In this document: positions 45,313-55,051 of the stretch, one piece after another
Layout: each line of letters starts with the position of its first letter
Numbering within the stretch: position 1 is the first letter of the stretch
Assembly: GCF_006715865.1 (NCBI RefSeq)
Contig: NZ_VFOA01000001.1
Span: 3,224,001-3,288,000, forward strand
Direction: 5' to 3'
DNA: 64,000 bases
Source: Cellulomonas sp. SLBN-39
GTDB taxonomy: Bacteria > Actinomycetota > Actinomycetes > Actinomycetales > Cellulomonadaceae
Notes under the pieces: model-generated
The model's database searches: none
The model's input: only the letters and a program-made list of their open reading frames with translations
What the model was told of the DNA's origin: nothing
Made by a program: the position numbers and the translations under genes

Positions 45313-46824
45313 GTGGACGAGCCGCACGCGCCGGTCGCCCCGTGGGGTGAGATGCACGACGTGCACGCGCCCCCCGCCCCCCAGGACGTCGTCGAGCTGC
45401 TGGCCGCCCGCGGCTACCGCGTGGCCTGCGCGCTCGGCGCCGACGGCTCCCGCTGGGTCGCCACGGCCGTGCACGACCCCGCCCAGCCCGACGTCGAGGT
45501 CCAGCTCCTCGCGGCGCCCCTCGACGACGCGCTCGCGGCCCGTGCCGCCGTCGCGCTCGGCGTCGAGCACCCCCACGTCGCCGCCACCTGGGACGCCGTC
45601 GCGCTCGGCGAGGGCCGCACGGCGCTGCTCGTCGAGCACGTGGAGGGCACGACGCTCGCCGACGTCCGCGCCGCCCGGGCACCGCTGACCGACGCCGAGG
45701 CGGCGACCGTCGCGATCCCGCTCGCCCAGGCCCTCGACGTGCTGCACGCGGCCGGGGCCGTGCACGGAGCCGTGGGGGCGGACCGCGTGGTGCTGCGTGC
45801 GGACGGGTTCCCCGTGCTGGTCGACGGCCGGGCCGGGCTCGTGGGCCAGGGGTCGCCCGCCGGCGACCTGCGCCGGCTCGTCGTCGCCGTCCTCGCCGTG
45901 ATGGCACCCGCCGAGGCCTACCTCGCCGCCGCCCTCGACGACGGGCCGTCCCTGCGCGACGACCTCGAGGCGCTGCTGCGTGCCGAGGACCTCACCGGGG
46001 CGCGGGTGGTCGACACCTGCTTCGCGGCCGTCACGCCGGACGGTGTGCAGATGCCGGACGCCGGGGCGCTCGCCGGGGCGTCCGTGCTGCGGGCGGAGGT
46101 CTCCGCCCGCACGACCGGCGTCCGTGGCCCCGGTGCCCCGCTCCCGCGCCGCACCGACGGTCGCGAGCCGCGGCCCGGTGCGGGTCGGGTGCGCCGTCCC
46201 CGCCGCCCGGTGGTGGTCGTCGCGGCAGCCGTCGCCGGGGTGCTCGTGCTGGGTGCCGGCGCGTGGGGCGTCCTGCAGCGGACCGCCGCGGCGTCCGCGG
46301 GGGACCACGTCGCGTCGGCGGGGGACACCCCGGCGGCGGGCGCCGCCGCACAGGCGCCCGCGGCCGGCGGCACGGCCGCCGTGGCTGCGGACGTGGACGC
46401 CGTGCACGACCGCGAGGACCCCGCGTCCGCGGCGGCGGCCCTGACCCGGCTGCGCGCCGCAGCGCTCGCCGAGCCGTCGGCCGCCGCGGTCGCCGGGGTG
46501 CACGTCGCCGGCTCACCGGCGCTGGCTGCGGACGTCGCGCTGCTCGAGGCGCTCGACGGCGCCAGCTCCGAGGGGCTCGCGGTCGAGGTCGCCGACGCCG
46601 CGGTCGTCCCGACCGGCTCCGGGTCGGGCACCGGGACCGACGGGTCGGACGACGTGCTGGTCGCGGTGACCTCGACGACCGGCGCGCACACCCGGGTCGC
46701 CCGGGACGGGACGCGCACCGCCGTCCCCGCCACGCGGCCCACCACGGTCGACCTGCTGCTGCGCTGGACCGCGGACGGGTGGCGGGTGCAGGACGTCAGG
46801 ACGCCCGCCGGGACTGCTCCCTGA
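45313..46824 (+). CDS. Membrane-anchored pseudokinase-like protein
   Basis: A 503-residue protein. Residues 22-260 follow the outline of a bacterial Ser/Thr protein kinase, with a VEHPHVAATWDAV, TALLVEHVEGTTLADV and AQALDVLHAAGAVHG progression. The catalytic motifs are degenerate: HGAVGADRVVL replaces HRDLKPxN and VLVDGRAGL replaces the DFG region, and no VAIK lysine is evident. An Arg/Pro linker and one membrane helix (about 298-318) follow, then an extracytoplasmic domain of about 180 residues. It resembles the MviN/FhaA-type pseudokinase plan of actinobacteria. GTG 45313 follows GGGGAGGGCC. It overlaps the convergent gene by 29 bases. Confidence 0.75.
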   Translation: MDEPHAPVAPWGEMHDVHAPPAPQDVVELLAARGYRVACALGADGSRWVATAVHDPAQPDVEVQLLAAPLDDALAARAAVALGVEHPHVAATWDAVALGEGRTALLVEHVEGTTLADVRAARAPLTDAEAATVAIPLAQALDVLHAAGAVHGAVGADRVVLRADGFPVLVDGRAGLVGQGSPAGDLRRLVVAVLAVMAPAEAYLAAALDDGPSLRDDLEALLRAEDLTGARVVDTCFAAVTPDGVQMPDAGALAGASVLRAEVSARTTGVRGPGAPLPRRTDGREPRPGAGRVRRPRRPVVVVAAAVAGVLVLGAGAWGVLQRTAAASAGDHVASAGDTPAAGAAAQAPAAGGTAAVAADVDAVHDREDPASAAAALTRLRAAALAEPSAAAVAGVHVAGSPALAADVALLEALDGASSEGLAVEVADAAVVPTGSGSGTGTDGSDDVLVAVTSTTGAHTRVARDGTRTAVPATRPTTVDLLLRWTADGWRVQDVRTPAGTAP

Positions 46825-47698
46825 CCCACGCCGCGGCGGTGCGGACGTCCGGGTGCCGGGGGGTGAACCCGCTCGCGGTCAACACCTGCGGGACGGCCCG
46901 GATCGATCCGACGACCTCGGAGGCGAAGTCCTGCAGGACGAGGCGCAGCACGGCCTCGGGGGCGGGCACCGTCAGGCGGGCACCCCACTCGCGGGCCAGC
47001 GCGTCCAGCACGTCCGCGTGCCGGTCCGCGGCCGCGAGCAGGTTCACCGGGCCGTGCACGTCGGCGGTCAGCAGGTGCTCGATCGCGCGCACCTCGTCCT
47101 CGAGCGTGATCCACGACCACCACTGACGGCCTGATCCCAGCCGTGCGGCGACCCCGGCCCGCAGGGGCAGCAGCAGGCGCGACAGGGCGCCGCCGTGCGG
47201 GCTGAGCACGATGGACGTGCGCAGCAGCGCCACCCGAGCGCCCGCGTCCTGCGCGGGTCGCGTGGCGGCCTCCCACTCGCGGACGACCTCGGCGAAGAAC
47301 GTCGTGCCGATCGGCTCGTCCTCGGTGAGCAGGTCCTCGCCCCGGTCGCCGTAGGCCCCGATGCCGGAGCCCTGCAGCAGCACCCCCGGCCCGTCCGGCA
47401 GGCGGGCGATCGTCCGCGACAGCAGCCCGGCGGTCTGCACGCGGGAGTCCACGACCTCGCGCTTGCGGGCCCGCGTGAGCGGCCGGGTCCCGACGTTGAC
47501 GCCCGCGAGGTCCACCACCGCGTCGGCGCCCGCGAGGGCCGCGGGGTCGAGCTCGTCGCGGGCGGGGTCCCAGCGGATCTCCGACGGTGACGAGGGCGCC
47601 CGCCGCACGAGGCGGACGACGTCGTGCCCGGAGGTGGTCAGGTGGCGGCACAGGGCTGTCCCGATGAGGCCGGAGGACCCGGCGACGACGACGCGCAT
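46796..47698 (-). CDS. TIGR01777 family NAD-dependent epimerase-like protein
   Basis: A 300-residue extended short-chain dehydrogenase. It has the Rossmann loop GSSGLIGTAL (7-16), DLAGVNVGTRPLTRARKREVVDSRV, GSGIGAYGDRG and a C-terminal DUF1731-type end (VPAPEAVLRLVLQDFASEVV, then QVLTASGFTPRHPDVRTA). The family includes YfcH and plant SulA homologues; its reaction is unknown. It sits next to sucB, as in mycobacteria. TACGGT lies 5 bases before ATG 47698. The 3' end overlaps the pseudokinase gene. Confidence 0.93.
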   Translation of the reverse strand: MRVVVAGSSGLIGTALCRHLTTSGHDVVRLVRRAPSSPSEIRWDPARDELDPAALAGADAVVDLAGVNVGTRPLTRARKREVVDSRVQTAGLLSRTIARLPDGPGVLLQGSGIGAYGDRGEDLLTEDEPIGTTFFAEVVREWEAATRPAQDAGARVALLRTSIVLSPHGGALSRLLLPLRAGVAARLGSGRQWWSWITLEDEVRAIEHLLTADVHGPVNLLAAADRHADVLDALAREWGARLTVPAPEAVLRLVLQDFASEVVGSIRAVPQVLTASGFTPRHPDVRTAAAWVREQSRRAS

Positions 47699-47754
47699 GC
47701 CACACCGTAACCGTGCGGCGCGCGTCGCGCCCGACGCGGTGGTGGCGGACGCGC

Positions 47755-47790
47755 GACGGGCCGCGCCCCTGGTCAGGGGCGCGGCCCGTC
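47755..47790. terminator. 16-bp perfect hairpin after sucB
   Basis: GACGGGCCGCGCCCCT (47755-47770) pairs with AGGGGCGCGGCCCGTC (47775-47790) around GGTC. It lies about 20 bases from the sucB stop on the minus strand and 56 bases from the start of the epimerase gene. Confidence 0.72.
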
Positions 47791-47810
47791 GGCTGCGCGG
47801 AGAGCGGGTG

Positions 47811-49580
47811 TCAGAGGCCGACCTCGGCCTCGAACGCCCCCTCCTCGATGCGGTTCTTCACGGCCATGAGGTACCGCGAGGCGTCCGCCCCGTCGACCAG
47901 GCGGTGGTCGTACGACAGGCACAGGTAGCACATCGACCGGATGGCGATGACCTCCTCGCCGTCCGCGTCCTTGACCACGACGGGCCGCTTGACGATCGTG
48001 CCGGTGCCGAGGATCGCGGACGTGCCGCCGGGGACGATCGGGGTGTCGATGATCGCCCCGCCCGAGCCGGTGTTCGTCACGGTGAACGTGGCACCGCTGA
48101 GCTCGTCCGGCGTGACCTTGTTGGCGCGCGTGCGGCCGGCGAGGTCGGCGACCTTGCGGGCGATGCCGGCGAGGTTGAGGTCACCGGCGTCACGGATCAC
48201 CGGGACGACGAGACCGCGCTCGGTGTCGACCGCGATGCCGACGTTCTCCTGGCCGTGGTACGTGATCGTGCTGCCCTCGAGCACGCCGTTGACCTTGGGG
48301 TAGGTCTTGAGCGCCTCGACCGCCGCCTGGATGAAGAACGGCAGGAACGTGAGGTTGACGCCCTCACGCGCCTTGAAGTCCTCCTTGGCGCGCGCACGCA
48401 GACGCGCGACCTTGGTGACGTCGACCTCGACGACGGTCGTGAGCTGGGCCTGCGTGTGCAGGGCCTCGACCATGCGCTCGGCGATGATCTGCCGCAGCCG
48501 GCTCGCCTTCTCGGTGGTGCCACGCAGCGGCGAGACCTCGGCGACGGCGGTGCGCTTCGGGGCGGCCGGTGCGGCAGGGGCCGGTGCCTTGGCCGCCTCA
48601 GCCTTGGCGGCCTCGGCCTTCGCGGCGGCCTCGAGCACGTCCTCCTTGCGGATCCGTCCGCCGACGCCCGTGCCGGTGAGCGTGGACACGTCCACGCCCT
48701 TCTCCGAGGCCAGCTTGCGGACGAGCGGGGTGAGGTACGAGCCGCCGGCCGCGGGGGCCGCGGGCGCCTTCGACTCCGCGGACGCCGCCGCAGGGGCGGG
48801 TGCCGCCGGAGCGGCCGGTGCCGCGGGGGCGGACGGGGCCGGGGAGGCAGGTGCGGACGTCGCCTGCTCCGGGGCCTTCTCCTGCTCCGGGGCGGGCTCG
48901 GGCGCCGTCTGCGGGGCGGGAGCCGGGGCGGCCGACGTGCTGCTCGCGGCGGCGCCGGACCCGACGACGGCCAGCACGGCGCCGACCTCGACGGTCTCGT
49001 CCTCCTGGACCCGGATCTCCTGCAGCGTGCCGGCCACGGGCGAGGGAACCTCGGTGTCGACCTTGTCGGTCGAGATCTCCAGCAGGGGCTCGTCGACCTC
49101 GACGGTGTCGCCGACGGCCTTGAGCCACCGGGTCACGGTGCCCTCGGTCACGGACTCGCCCAGCGCCGGGAGGGTGACCTCCTGGCCGCCGGACGCGCCC
49201 GCGGGGGCCTGCTCCTGCTGCGCGGCGGGCTGCTGCGCGGGCTCCTCGGCGGCGGGCTGCGCCGCAGGCGCGGGCTCCGGCTCGGGCGCCTGCTCCTGCG
49301 CGGGCGCCTCCTGCGGGGCGGCGTCGCCGGAGCCCGCACCGGAGCCGTCGCCGACGACGGCCAGCACGGCGCCGACCTCGACGGTCTCGTCCTCCTGGAC
49401 GAGGATCTGCTCGAGGACGCCCGCGACGGGCGAGGGCACCTCGGTGTCGACCTTGTCGGTCGAGATCTCCAGCAGGGGCTCGTCGACCTCGACGCGGTCG
49501 CCCACGGCCTTGAGCCAGCGGGTGACGGTCCCCTCGGTGACGGACTCACCGAGGGCGGGAAGCTGCACGTTCTCGGACAT
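47811..49580 (-). CDS. sucB: Dihydrolipoamide acyltransferase E2 with two lipoyl domains
   Basis: A 589-residue E2. Two lipoyl domains (about 1-78 and 132-208) carry lysines 43 and 173 in [14 protein letters not shown]. Each is followed by a Pro/Ala/Glu-rich linker, then the E3-binding domain ([14 protein letters not shown], about 281-315) and the acyltransferase core ending in [12 protein letters not shown] with the catalytic histidine. In actinobacteria this E2 serves pyruvate dehydrogenase and related complexes. The 28-base gap to lpd upstream shows one operon. A GAAGGAGAG lies 13 bases before ATG 49580. Confidence 0.94.
   Translation of the reverse strand: MSENVQLPALGESVTEGTVTRWLKAVGDRVEVDEPLLEISTDKVDTEVPSPVAGVLEQILVQEDETVEVGAVLAVVGDGSGAGSGDAAPQEAPAQEQAPEPEPAPAAQPAAEEPAQQPAAQQEQAPAGASGGQEVTLPALGESVTEGTVTRWLKAVGDTVEVDEPLLEISTDKVDTEVPSPVAGTLQEIRVQEDETVEVGAVLAVVGSGAAASSTSAAPAPAPQTAPEPAPEQEKAPEQATSAPASPAPSAPAAPAAPAAPAPAAASAESKAPAAPAAGGSYLTPLVRKLASEKGVDVSTLTGTGVGGRIRKEDVLEAAAKAEAAKAEAAKAPAPAAPAAPKRTAVAEVSPLRGTTEKASRLRQIIAERMVEALHTQAQLTTVVEVDVTKVARLRARAKEDFKAREGVNLTFLPFFIQAAVEALKTYPKVNGVLEGSTITYHGQENVGIAVDTERGLVVPVIRDAGDLNLAGIARKVADLAGRTRANKVTPDELSGATFTVTNTGSGGAIIDTPIVPGGTSAILGTGTIVKRPVVVKDADGEEVIAIRSMCYLCLSYDHRLVDGADASRYLMAVKNRIEEGAFEAEVGL
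48960..49568 (-). repeat. Direct repeat of lipoyl-domain coding sequence
   Basis: Bases 48960-49178 and 49350-49568 encode two nearly identical lipoyl domains exactly 390 bases (130 codons) apart. Long stretches are identical at the DNA level, for example GACGACGGCCAGCACGGCG and the adjoining CGACCTCGACGGTCTCGTCC in both copies, which points to recent duplication or gene conversion. Confidence 0.85.
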
Positions 49581-49608
49581 GGCCGCTCGTCTCTCCTTCG
49601 TCTTCAGG

Positions 49609-50991
49609 TCAGTTGTGGGCGTGCAGCGGCTTGCCCGCGAGGGCGAGGAACGCCTCGCCGAGGGCCTCGTTCTGCGTGGGGTGCGCGTGCACGAGGGCGG
49701 CGACGTCCTCGGGGTAGGCCTCCCAGTTCACGATGAGCTGCCCCTCGCCGATGAGCTCGCCGACGCGCGCCCCGATCATGTGGACGCCGACGACGGGGCC
49801 GTCCTTCTGCCGGACCAGCTTGACGAAGCCCTGCGTGGCCAGGATCTGGCTCTTGCCGTTGCCGCCGAGGTTGTACTCGAGGGTCTCGACGCCGTCGGCG
49901 CCGTAGATCTCCTTGGCCTTCGCCTCGGTCACGCCCACCGACGCGACCTCGGGCTCGGAGTAGGTGACGCGGGGGATGCCGGACTCGACGATCGCCGGCG
50001 GGTTGAGCCCGGCGATCTCCTCGGCGACGAAGATGCCCTGCTGGAAGCCGCGGTGCGCCAGCTGCAGGCCGGGCACGATGTCGCCGACGGCGTAGATGTT
50101 CGCGACGCCCGTGTGCAGGCGCTCGTTCGTGATGACGAAGCCGCGGTCGAGCGTGATGCCCTGCTCCTCGTAGCCGAGGCCCGAGGTACTGGGCCCCCGG
50201 CCCACGGCGACGAGCAGGAGGTCGGCGTCGAACGTCTTGCCGTCCTCGAGCGTCACGTGCACGCCGTCGTCGTCCTGCGTCACGCCCTGGAACCGCACGC
50301 CGAGGTTGAACGCGATGCCCCGCTTGCGGAAGGCGCGCTCGAACGCCTTGGAGATCGCCTCCTCCTCGTTGGGCACGAGGTGGGGGAGCGCCTCGATGAT
50401 CGTGACGTCGGTGCCGAACGACTTCCAGACGCTCGCGAACTCCGAGCCGATGACGCCGCCGCCGAGGATGATCGCCGAGCGGGGCACGTAGTCGAGGGTC
50501 AGCGCCTGGTCCGAGGTCATGACCCGGCCGCCGATCTCCAGCCCGGGCAGGGAGCGCGCGTACGAGCCGGTGCCGAGCACGATGTGCTCGCCCGTCAGGG
50601 TGCGGTCGCCGACCTGGACGGTGTTCGGCCCGGTCAGCGTGCCCCAGCCCTCGACGACCTCGATCTTGCGGGACTTGACCAGGCCCTGCAGGCCCTTGTA
50701 GAGCCGGCCGATCACCGAGTCCTTGTACTGGTTCACCCCGGCCATGTCGATGCGCTCGAGGTGCGTGTGGACACCGAAGCTCGCACCCTCGCGGGCGGTG
50801 TCGGCGACCTCGGCGGCGTGCAGCAGCGCCTTGGTGGGGATGCACCCGCGGTGCAGGCAGGTCCCGCCCACCTTGTCGGCCTCGACGAGGGCGACGGTCT
50901 TGCCGAGCTCTGCGGCGCGCAGCGCTGCGGCGTACCCGCCGCTGCCTCCGCCCAGGACGACGATGTCGAAAGCGGTGCCGGTCTCGGCCAC
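49609..50991 (-). CDS. lpd: Dihydrolipoyl dehydrogenase
   Basis: A 460-residue flavoprotein that reoxidises dihydrolipoyl groups on E2 with NAD. The FAD site is [13 protein letters not shown], the redox disulfide Cys45-Cys50 in [13 protein letters not shown], the NAD site [13 protein letters not shown] and the catalytic pair His437 and Glu442 in HPTQNE. GTG 50991 follows GAGGAG with 7 bases of spacing, and the 61 codons open upstream are unconserved. It is co-transcribed with sucB. Confidence 0.95.
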   Translation of the reverse strand: MAETGTAFDIVVLGGGSGGYAAALRAAELGKTVALVEADKVGGTCLHRGCIPTKALLHAAEVADTAREGASFGVHTHLERIDMAGVNQYKDSVIGRLYKGLQGLVKSRKIEVVEGWGTLTGPNTVQVGDRTLTGEHIVLGTGSYARSLPGLEIGGRVMTSDQALTLDYVPRSAIILGGGVIGSEFASVWKSFGTDVTIIEALPHLVPNEEEAISKAFERAFRKRGIAFNLGVRFQGVTQDDDGVHVTLEDGKTFDADLLLVAVGRGPSTSGLGYEEQGITLDRGFVITNERLHTGVANIYAVGDIVPGLQLAHRGFQQGIFVAEEIAGLNPPAIVESGIPRVTYSEPEVASVGVTEAKAKEIYGADGVETLEYNLGGNGKSQILATQGFVKLVRQKDGPVVGVHMIGARVGELIGEGQLIVNWEAYPEDVAALVHAHPTQNEALGEAFLALAGKPLHAHN

Positions 50992-51215
50992 GTGCACACT
51001 CCTCGCAGGCGGTGGGGTCTGGGGCTTCCGGCCCATCTTGTCATCCCACCTGCGCCCGGACGAACCGGCCGGGTCGCGTGCCGGTGTGAGCCCGCCGACA
51101 GTCGTCCCATGTGTCGCGGGCGTCGGGGCCGCCGGCGCGGCACCCGGGTGATCCCCGCTCGTCGGTCGCCGCACGTCCAGCGGACGTCCAGGGACGGGTC
51201 GTAGGGTTGCTGCCC

Positions 51216-51584
51216 ATGGGGCTCTTCTCCCGCCGACGCCGGCCGGCCGCCGACGCGCCGACCGACCGCGAGGCGCGCACCGCGACCGTCGAGTACCTGC
51301 GCGACTTCGTCCGCACCCGCGTCGGTGTCGAGGCCTACGTCGAACCTGCCACGAACGTCACGCCGACCACGGTCATGCTCGTCGCGACCGACGGGGAGTG
51401 GACCCGCCGCAAGGTGCCGGACGGGCAGGCCGCCGCGCGGCTGGCCCGCGACCTCGACATCCCGGTGTACGACGTGCAGCGCACCGGCTACCCCCAGCGG
51501 GTCCGCGACTTCAACACCCGCCGCCGCCTCGAGCGGCGGCGCCAGCAGCGCGCCTCCGACCAGCGCGCCTCCGACGCCGTCTGA
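51216..51584 (+). CDS. Small conserved actinobacterial protein of unknown function
   Basis: A 122-residue basic protein. It starts MGLFSRRRRP, has a mixed alpha/beta core (ATVEYLRDFVRTRVGVEAYVEPATNVTPTTVMLVATDGEWTRR-type pattern, residues 24-67) and ends with an Arg/Gln-rich helix. I recall similar proteins near pepA and lpd in other actinobacteria but know no function. TAGGGT lies 8 bases before ATG 51216. The stop codon is built into the following terminator stem. Confidence 0.75.
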   Translation: MGLFSRRRRPAADAPTDREARTATVEYLRDFVRTRVGVEAYVEPATNVTPTTVMLVATDGEWTRRKVPDGQAAARLARDLDIPVYDVQRTGYPQRVRDFNTRRRLERRRQQRASDQRASDAV

Positions 51585-51629
51585 CGACGCGGAAGGGCCC
51601 CGGCAGGTGCCGGGGCCCTTCCGCGTCGT
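51584..51629. terminator. 21-bp perfect bidirectional hairpin between converging genes
   Basis: The arms 51584-51604 and 51609-51629 match perfectly around AGGT. The first arm begins at the last base of the upstream stop codon and the second ends 14 bases from the pepA stop. This is the longest stem in the window. Confidence 0.8.
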
Positions 51630-51642
51630 GCTGCTCGGGACG

Positions 51643-53121
51643 TCAGGCCCGGTCCTCCAGCAGGCGCAGCAGCGTGCGCACGGCCACCCCGGTGCCGCCG
51701 ACCGGGGTGTAGCCGAACGGTGCGCGCTCGTTGAACGCGGGGCCGGCCACGTCGAGGTGCGCCCAGGGAGTCGTCCCGACGAACTCCTGCAGGAAGATCC
51801 CGGCCGTGAGCATCCCGCCGAAGCGGTCGGCGATGTTCGCGATGTCCGCGACCTTCGACTTCAGGCCCGCACGCAGGTCGGCCGGCAGCGGCATGGGCCA
51901 GAACTGCTCGCCCGCGGCGCCCGCGGCACGCACGACCGCGTCCCGCGCGTCGTCGGTGCCCATGACGGCCGAGACGCGGGCGCCCAGGGCCACGAGCTGC
52001 GCGCCGGTGAGCGTCGCGACGTCGACGACGAGGTCGGGGTTCTCCTCGACGGCCGCGACGAGGCCGTCGGCCATGACCAGGCGGCCCTCGGCGTCGGTGT
52101 TGAGCACCTCGACGGTCTTGCCGCCGCGGATCGTGATGACGTCCGAGGGGCGCTGCGCCGTGCCGGACGGCATGTTCTCGGCCAGGCAGAGCCAGCCCGT
52201 CACGGCGACCGGCAGCCCGAGGCGCGCCGCAGCCAGCACCGTGTGCAGGACGGCGGCGGCACCGGCCATGTCGGACTTCATGGCCTCCATGCCGGCGGCC
52301 GGCTTGATGGAGATGCCGCCGGAGTCGAACGTGATGCCCTTGCCGACGAGCGCCACCGTGGCCTTCGGGCGCGCCGGCGCCCACGCGACGCGCACCAGGC
52401 GGGGCCCGCGGGCCGAGCCCTGGCCGACGCCGACGAGGCCGCCGTAGCCGCCCGCGGCCAGCGCCTTCTCGTCCAGCACGCTGATCTTCAGCCCGCGCAC
52501 GCCCGCGTCCTTGACGGCGGCGCGCGCCACGTCGGCGAACGCGGCGGGGTACAGGTCGTTCGGCGCGGCGTTGACCAGGTCGCGGGTCGCGTGCACCGCG
52601 GCGGCCACGACCTCGGCCCGGGCGAGGGCCGCCTTGGCGCGCTTGTCGCGGGCCAGCGGGGTGACGACCTCGATGCTCCCGACCGGTCCCGCCGTCTCCG
52701 GGCCGTCGCCCGTGCGGTAGCGCGTGTAGGTGTAGGCGCCGAGCAGCGCGCCCTCGACCACCGCGGCGACCTCCTCCTCGTCGCCGGCGGGCAGCGCCAG
52801 CGCGACCGAGCCCAGCCCGGCGAGCTCACGGGTCGCGGCGCCCGCGGCGCGGCGCAGCGTCTCGGGGGTGACCGCGTCGAGCGGTCCGACGCCGGTCAGC
52901 ACGAGCACCGTCGCGGGCAGCCCCGTTGCCGGCACGCGCCGGACCTCGTCGGCGCCGCCGGTGACGGCCAGCGCCCGGGCGTCGCGCACGAGCGCGGCCT
53001 GCAGGTCGGCGGGCAGCCACGCGGCGTCGAGCAGCTCGGGGGAGCCGTCACGGGTGCCGACGCCCACGACGACGGCGTCCACGGTCAGGTGGGCGGGGTC
53101 CTTGCTGGTCAGCGTGATCAC
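51643..53121 (-). CDS. pepA: Leucyl aminopeptidase (M17)
   Basis: A 492-residue cytosolic dinuclear-zinc aminopeptidase. The metal and catalytic residues are in VGKGITFDSGGISIKP, MKSDMAGAAAV and NTDAEGRLVMADGL. The N-terminal domain (1-160) is the usual variable macro-like domain. GTG 53121 has TACGAT 6 bases upstream, so the message is probably leaderless; the 14 further codons open upstream would cover the promoter. Its family degrades peptides and, in some bacteria, takes part in transcriptional control or recombination. Confidence 0.95.
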   Translation of the reverse strand: MITLTSKDPAHLTVDAVVVGVGTRDGSPELLDAAWLPADLQAALVRDARALAVTGGADEVRRVPATGLPATVLVLTGVGPLDAVTPETLRRAAGAATRELAGLGSVALALPAGDEEEVAAVVEGALLGAYTYTRYRTGDGPETAGPVGSIEVVTPLARDKRAKAALARAEVVAAAVHATRDLVNAAPNDLYPAAFADVARAAVKDAGVRGLKISVLDEKALAAGGYGGLVGVGQGSARGPRLVRVAWAPARPKATVALVGKGITFDSGGISIKPAAGMEAMKSDMAGAAAVLHTVLAAARLGLPVAVTGWLCLAENMPSGTAQRPSDVITIRGGKTVEVLNTDAEGRLVMADGLVAAVEENPDLVVDVATLTGAQLVALGARVSAVMGTDDARDAVVRAAGAAGEQFWPMPLPADLRAGLKSKVADIANIADRFGGMLTAGIFLQEFVGTTPWAHLDVAGPAFNERAPFGYTPVGGTGVAVRTLLRLLEDRA

Positions 53122-53180
53122 GCCCCGATCGTAGACCGCGCGGCGCCCCGGGCACGGGACCACGGGTACCGTGTGGCCCC

Positions 53181-53540
53181 GTGGTGATGCCCCTGGTGTG
53201 GACCGTGGTGGTCGCGTGCGCCGCCGTCGCGGGCTGGTCGACGTGGTTCGTCGTGCGGGACCGTGCGGTCGTGCTGCGACAGCTGTGGGCCGCGGCCGTG
53301 GTCGAGGCGCTGCTCGTGGTCCAGGCCGTCGTCGCCGGCGTCCTGGCCGTGACCGGCGGGGTCGACGTCGACGGCGTGCTCTTCTGGGGCTACGTCGTCA
53401 CGCAGATGATCGTGCTCCCGCTGGCCGCGGCGTGGGCGTTCGCCGAGCGCACCCGGTGGAGCTCGGTCGTGCTGCTGGTCGCGGCCCTGACCGTCGCGTT
53501 CCTGGAGTACCGGCTGCTGCAGATCTGGGGCGCGGCGTGA
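53181..53540 (+). CDS. Small four-helix integral membrane protein
   Basis: A 119-residue protein with four hydrophobic segments, roughly residues 4-24, 36-60, 66-84 and 93-113. I do not recognise the family beyond its frequent occurrence in actinobacteria. TACCGT (53167-53172) lies 8 bases before GTG 53181; GTG 53184 and ATG 53187 are alternatives in the same frame. Its stop codon overlaps the next start (GTGA), so the two membrane proteins are made together. It is divergent from pepA with only 59 bases between the two start codons. Confidence 0.75.
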   Translation: MVMPLVWTVVVACAAVAGWSTWFVVRDRAVVLRQLWAAAVVEALLVVQAVVAGVLAVTGGVDVDGVLFWGYVVTQMIVLPLAAAWAFAERTRWSSVVLLVAALTVAFLEYRLLQIWGAA

Positions 53541-53986
53541 CCGCGGGGCACGACGGCGGACCGGTGCACGACGACGGGGCCCCTGCCGTGCGCCCCACCG
53601 GCGCCGGTCCCGGGCGGCTGCTCGTCGCCGTCTACGGGGTCCTCGCGCTCGCCGGGACCGCCCGGGGTGCCTACCAGGTGGGCACGAAGCTCGCCGAGGC
53701 CCCGGTCGCGTACCTGCTGTCCCTGCTGGCCGGGCTGGTGTACGTCGTGGCCACCGTCGCGCTCGCGACCGGCCGCCGCCGGCTGGCCTGGGCGACCGTG
53801 CTCGTCGAGATGGTCGGCGTCCTCGTGGTCGGCACGCTCTCGGTGGTCGACGTCGGCGACTTCCCCGACGAGACGGTCTGGTCGGCGTTCGGCCGCGGGT
53901 ACGGGTACGTGCCGCTCGTCCTGCCGTTCCTCGGCGTGTGGTGGCTGCGCCGGACGGGCGCCCCCGCGTCCCCCGTGCGCCGCTAG
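53537..53986 (+). CDS. Second small four-helix membrane protein, coupled to the first
   Basis: A 149-residue protein with a hydrophilic N-terminus (1-25) and four membrane segments (about 27-47, 57-80, 84-105 and 122-137). RRRLAWATVLVEMVGVLVVGT and the conserved DFPDETVWSAFGRGYGYVPLVLP loop suggest one of the actinobacterial integral membrane families seen beside pyrD. GTG 53537 overlaps the stop of the upstream gene. The function is unknown. It ends 10 bases before pyrD. Confidence 0.78.
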   Translation: MTAGHDGGPVHDDGAPAVRPTGAGPGRLLVAVYGVLALAGTARGAYQVGTKLAEAPVAYLLSLLAGLVYVVATVALATGRRRLAWATVLVEMVGVLVVGTLSVVDVGDFPDETVWSAFGRGYGYVPLVLPFLGVWWLRRTGAPASPVRR

Positions 53987-53995
53987 GTTGGACGC

Positions 53996-55051
53996 GTGTA
54001 CCGGCTGCTCTTCGACCTCGCCCTGCGCCGCCTGGACCCCGAGCGGGCGCACGGGCTCGCCTTCGGACTGATCCGGGCGGTCGCCGCCGTGCCCGGGCTG
54101 CGCCGGCTCGTGGCGCTGCCGTTCGCGCCGCCGCCGGGCGCCGCCGTCGAGGTCTGGGGCCGCCGGTTCCCGTCCGCGATGGGTGTGGCCGCGGGGTTCG
54201 ACAAGGACGCCCACGGCGTCGAGGGCCTGACGATGCTCGGCTTCGGCTTCGTCGAGGTCGGCACGGTCACCCCGCGCCCCCAGCCCGGGAACGAGCGGCC
54301 TCGCCTCTGGCGCGTGCTGGACCAGCACGGGCTGCGCAACCGCATGGGGTTCAACAACGAGGGCGCCGAGGTCGTCGCCCGCCGCCTGCGCCGTCTGCGG
54401 GCCACACCTCGGGGCCGGTCGCTCGTCGTCGGCGTCAACATCGGCAAGAACCGGACGACCGCCGCGCAGGACGCCGCCGCCGACTACGCCGCATGCGCCC
54501 GGCTCCTCGCCCCCTGGGCCGACTACCTCGTCGTCAACGTGTCGTCCCCGAACACCCCGGGCCTGCGGGACCTGCAGGCCGTCGAGCAGCTGCGGCCGCT
54601 CCTGGCGGCGACCCGTGCCGCCGCCGACGGGGCGACGGCCGACGCCGGGCGCCCGCGGGTGCCCGTGCTGGTGAAGATCGCCCCCGACCTGTCTGACGCC
54701 GACGTGGACGCGGTCGCCGACCTCGTGCTCGACCTCGGGCTCGACGGCGTGGTGGCGGTCAACACCACGATCGCCCACGACCTCGGACCCGGCGGGCTGT
54801 CCGGACCGCCCGTGCGCGCCCGCGGCCTCGACGTCGTCGCCCGCCTGCGCGACCGGCTGGGCGCCGACCCCGTGGTCGTCGGCGTCGGGGGGATCAGCAC
54901 GCCCGCGGACGCGCGCGAGTACCTCGCCGTGGGGGCGACGCTCGTGCAGGGGTACACCGGGTTCATCTACGAGGGCCCGGCGTACGCGACCCGCATCGCC
55001 CGGGCCCTCGCCGCCGACGCGGCTCTCGCGCGGGCGGGGCAGGGCGCGTGA
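53996..55051 (+). CDS. pyrD: Dihydroorotate dehydrogenase (quinone), class 2
   Basis: A 351-residue membrane-associated flavoprotein that oxidises dihydroorotate to orotate in pyrimidine synthesis and passes electrons to quinone. The N-terminal amphipathic extension (LLFDLALRRLDPERAHGLAF) marks class 2. AAGFDKDA, GFVEVGTVTPRPQPGN and NRMGFNN follow, with the catalytic serine in NVSSPNTPGLR and the phosphate loop GVGGI. TAGGTT (53984-53989) lies 6 bases before GTG 53996. Its stop overlaps the next gene (GTGA). Confidence 0.96.
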   Translation: MYRLLFDLALRRLDPERAHGLAFGLIRAVAAVPGLRRLVALPFAPPPGAAVEVWGRRFPSAMGVAAGFDKDAHGVEGLTMLGFGFVEVGTVTPRPQPGNERPRLWRVLDQHGLRNRMGFNNEGAEVVARRLRRLRATPRGRSLVVGVNIGKNRTTAAQDAAADYAACARLLAPWADYLVVNVSSPNTPGLRDLQAVEQLRPLLAATRAAADGATADAGRPRVPVLVKIAPDLSDADVDAVADLVLDLGLDGVVAVNTTIAHDLGPGGLSGPPVRARGLDVVARLRDRLGADPVVVGVGGISTPADAREYLAVGATLVQGYTGFIYEGPAYATRIARALAADAALARAGQGA

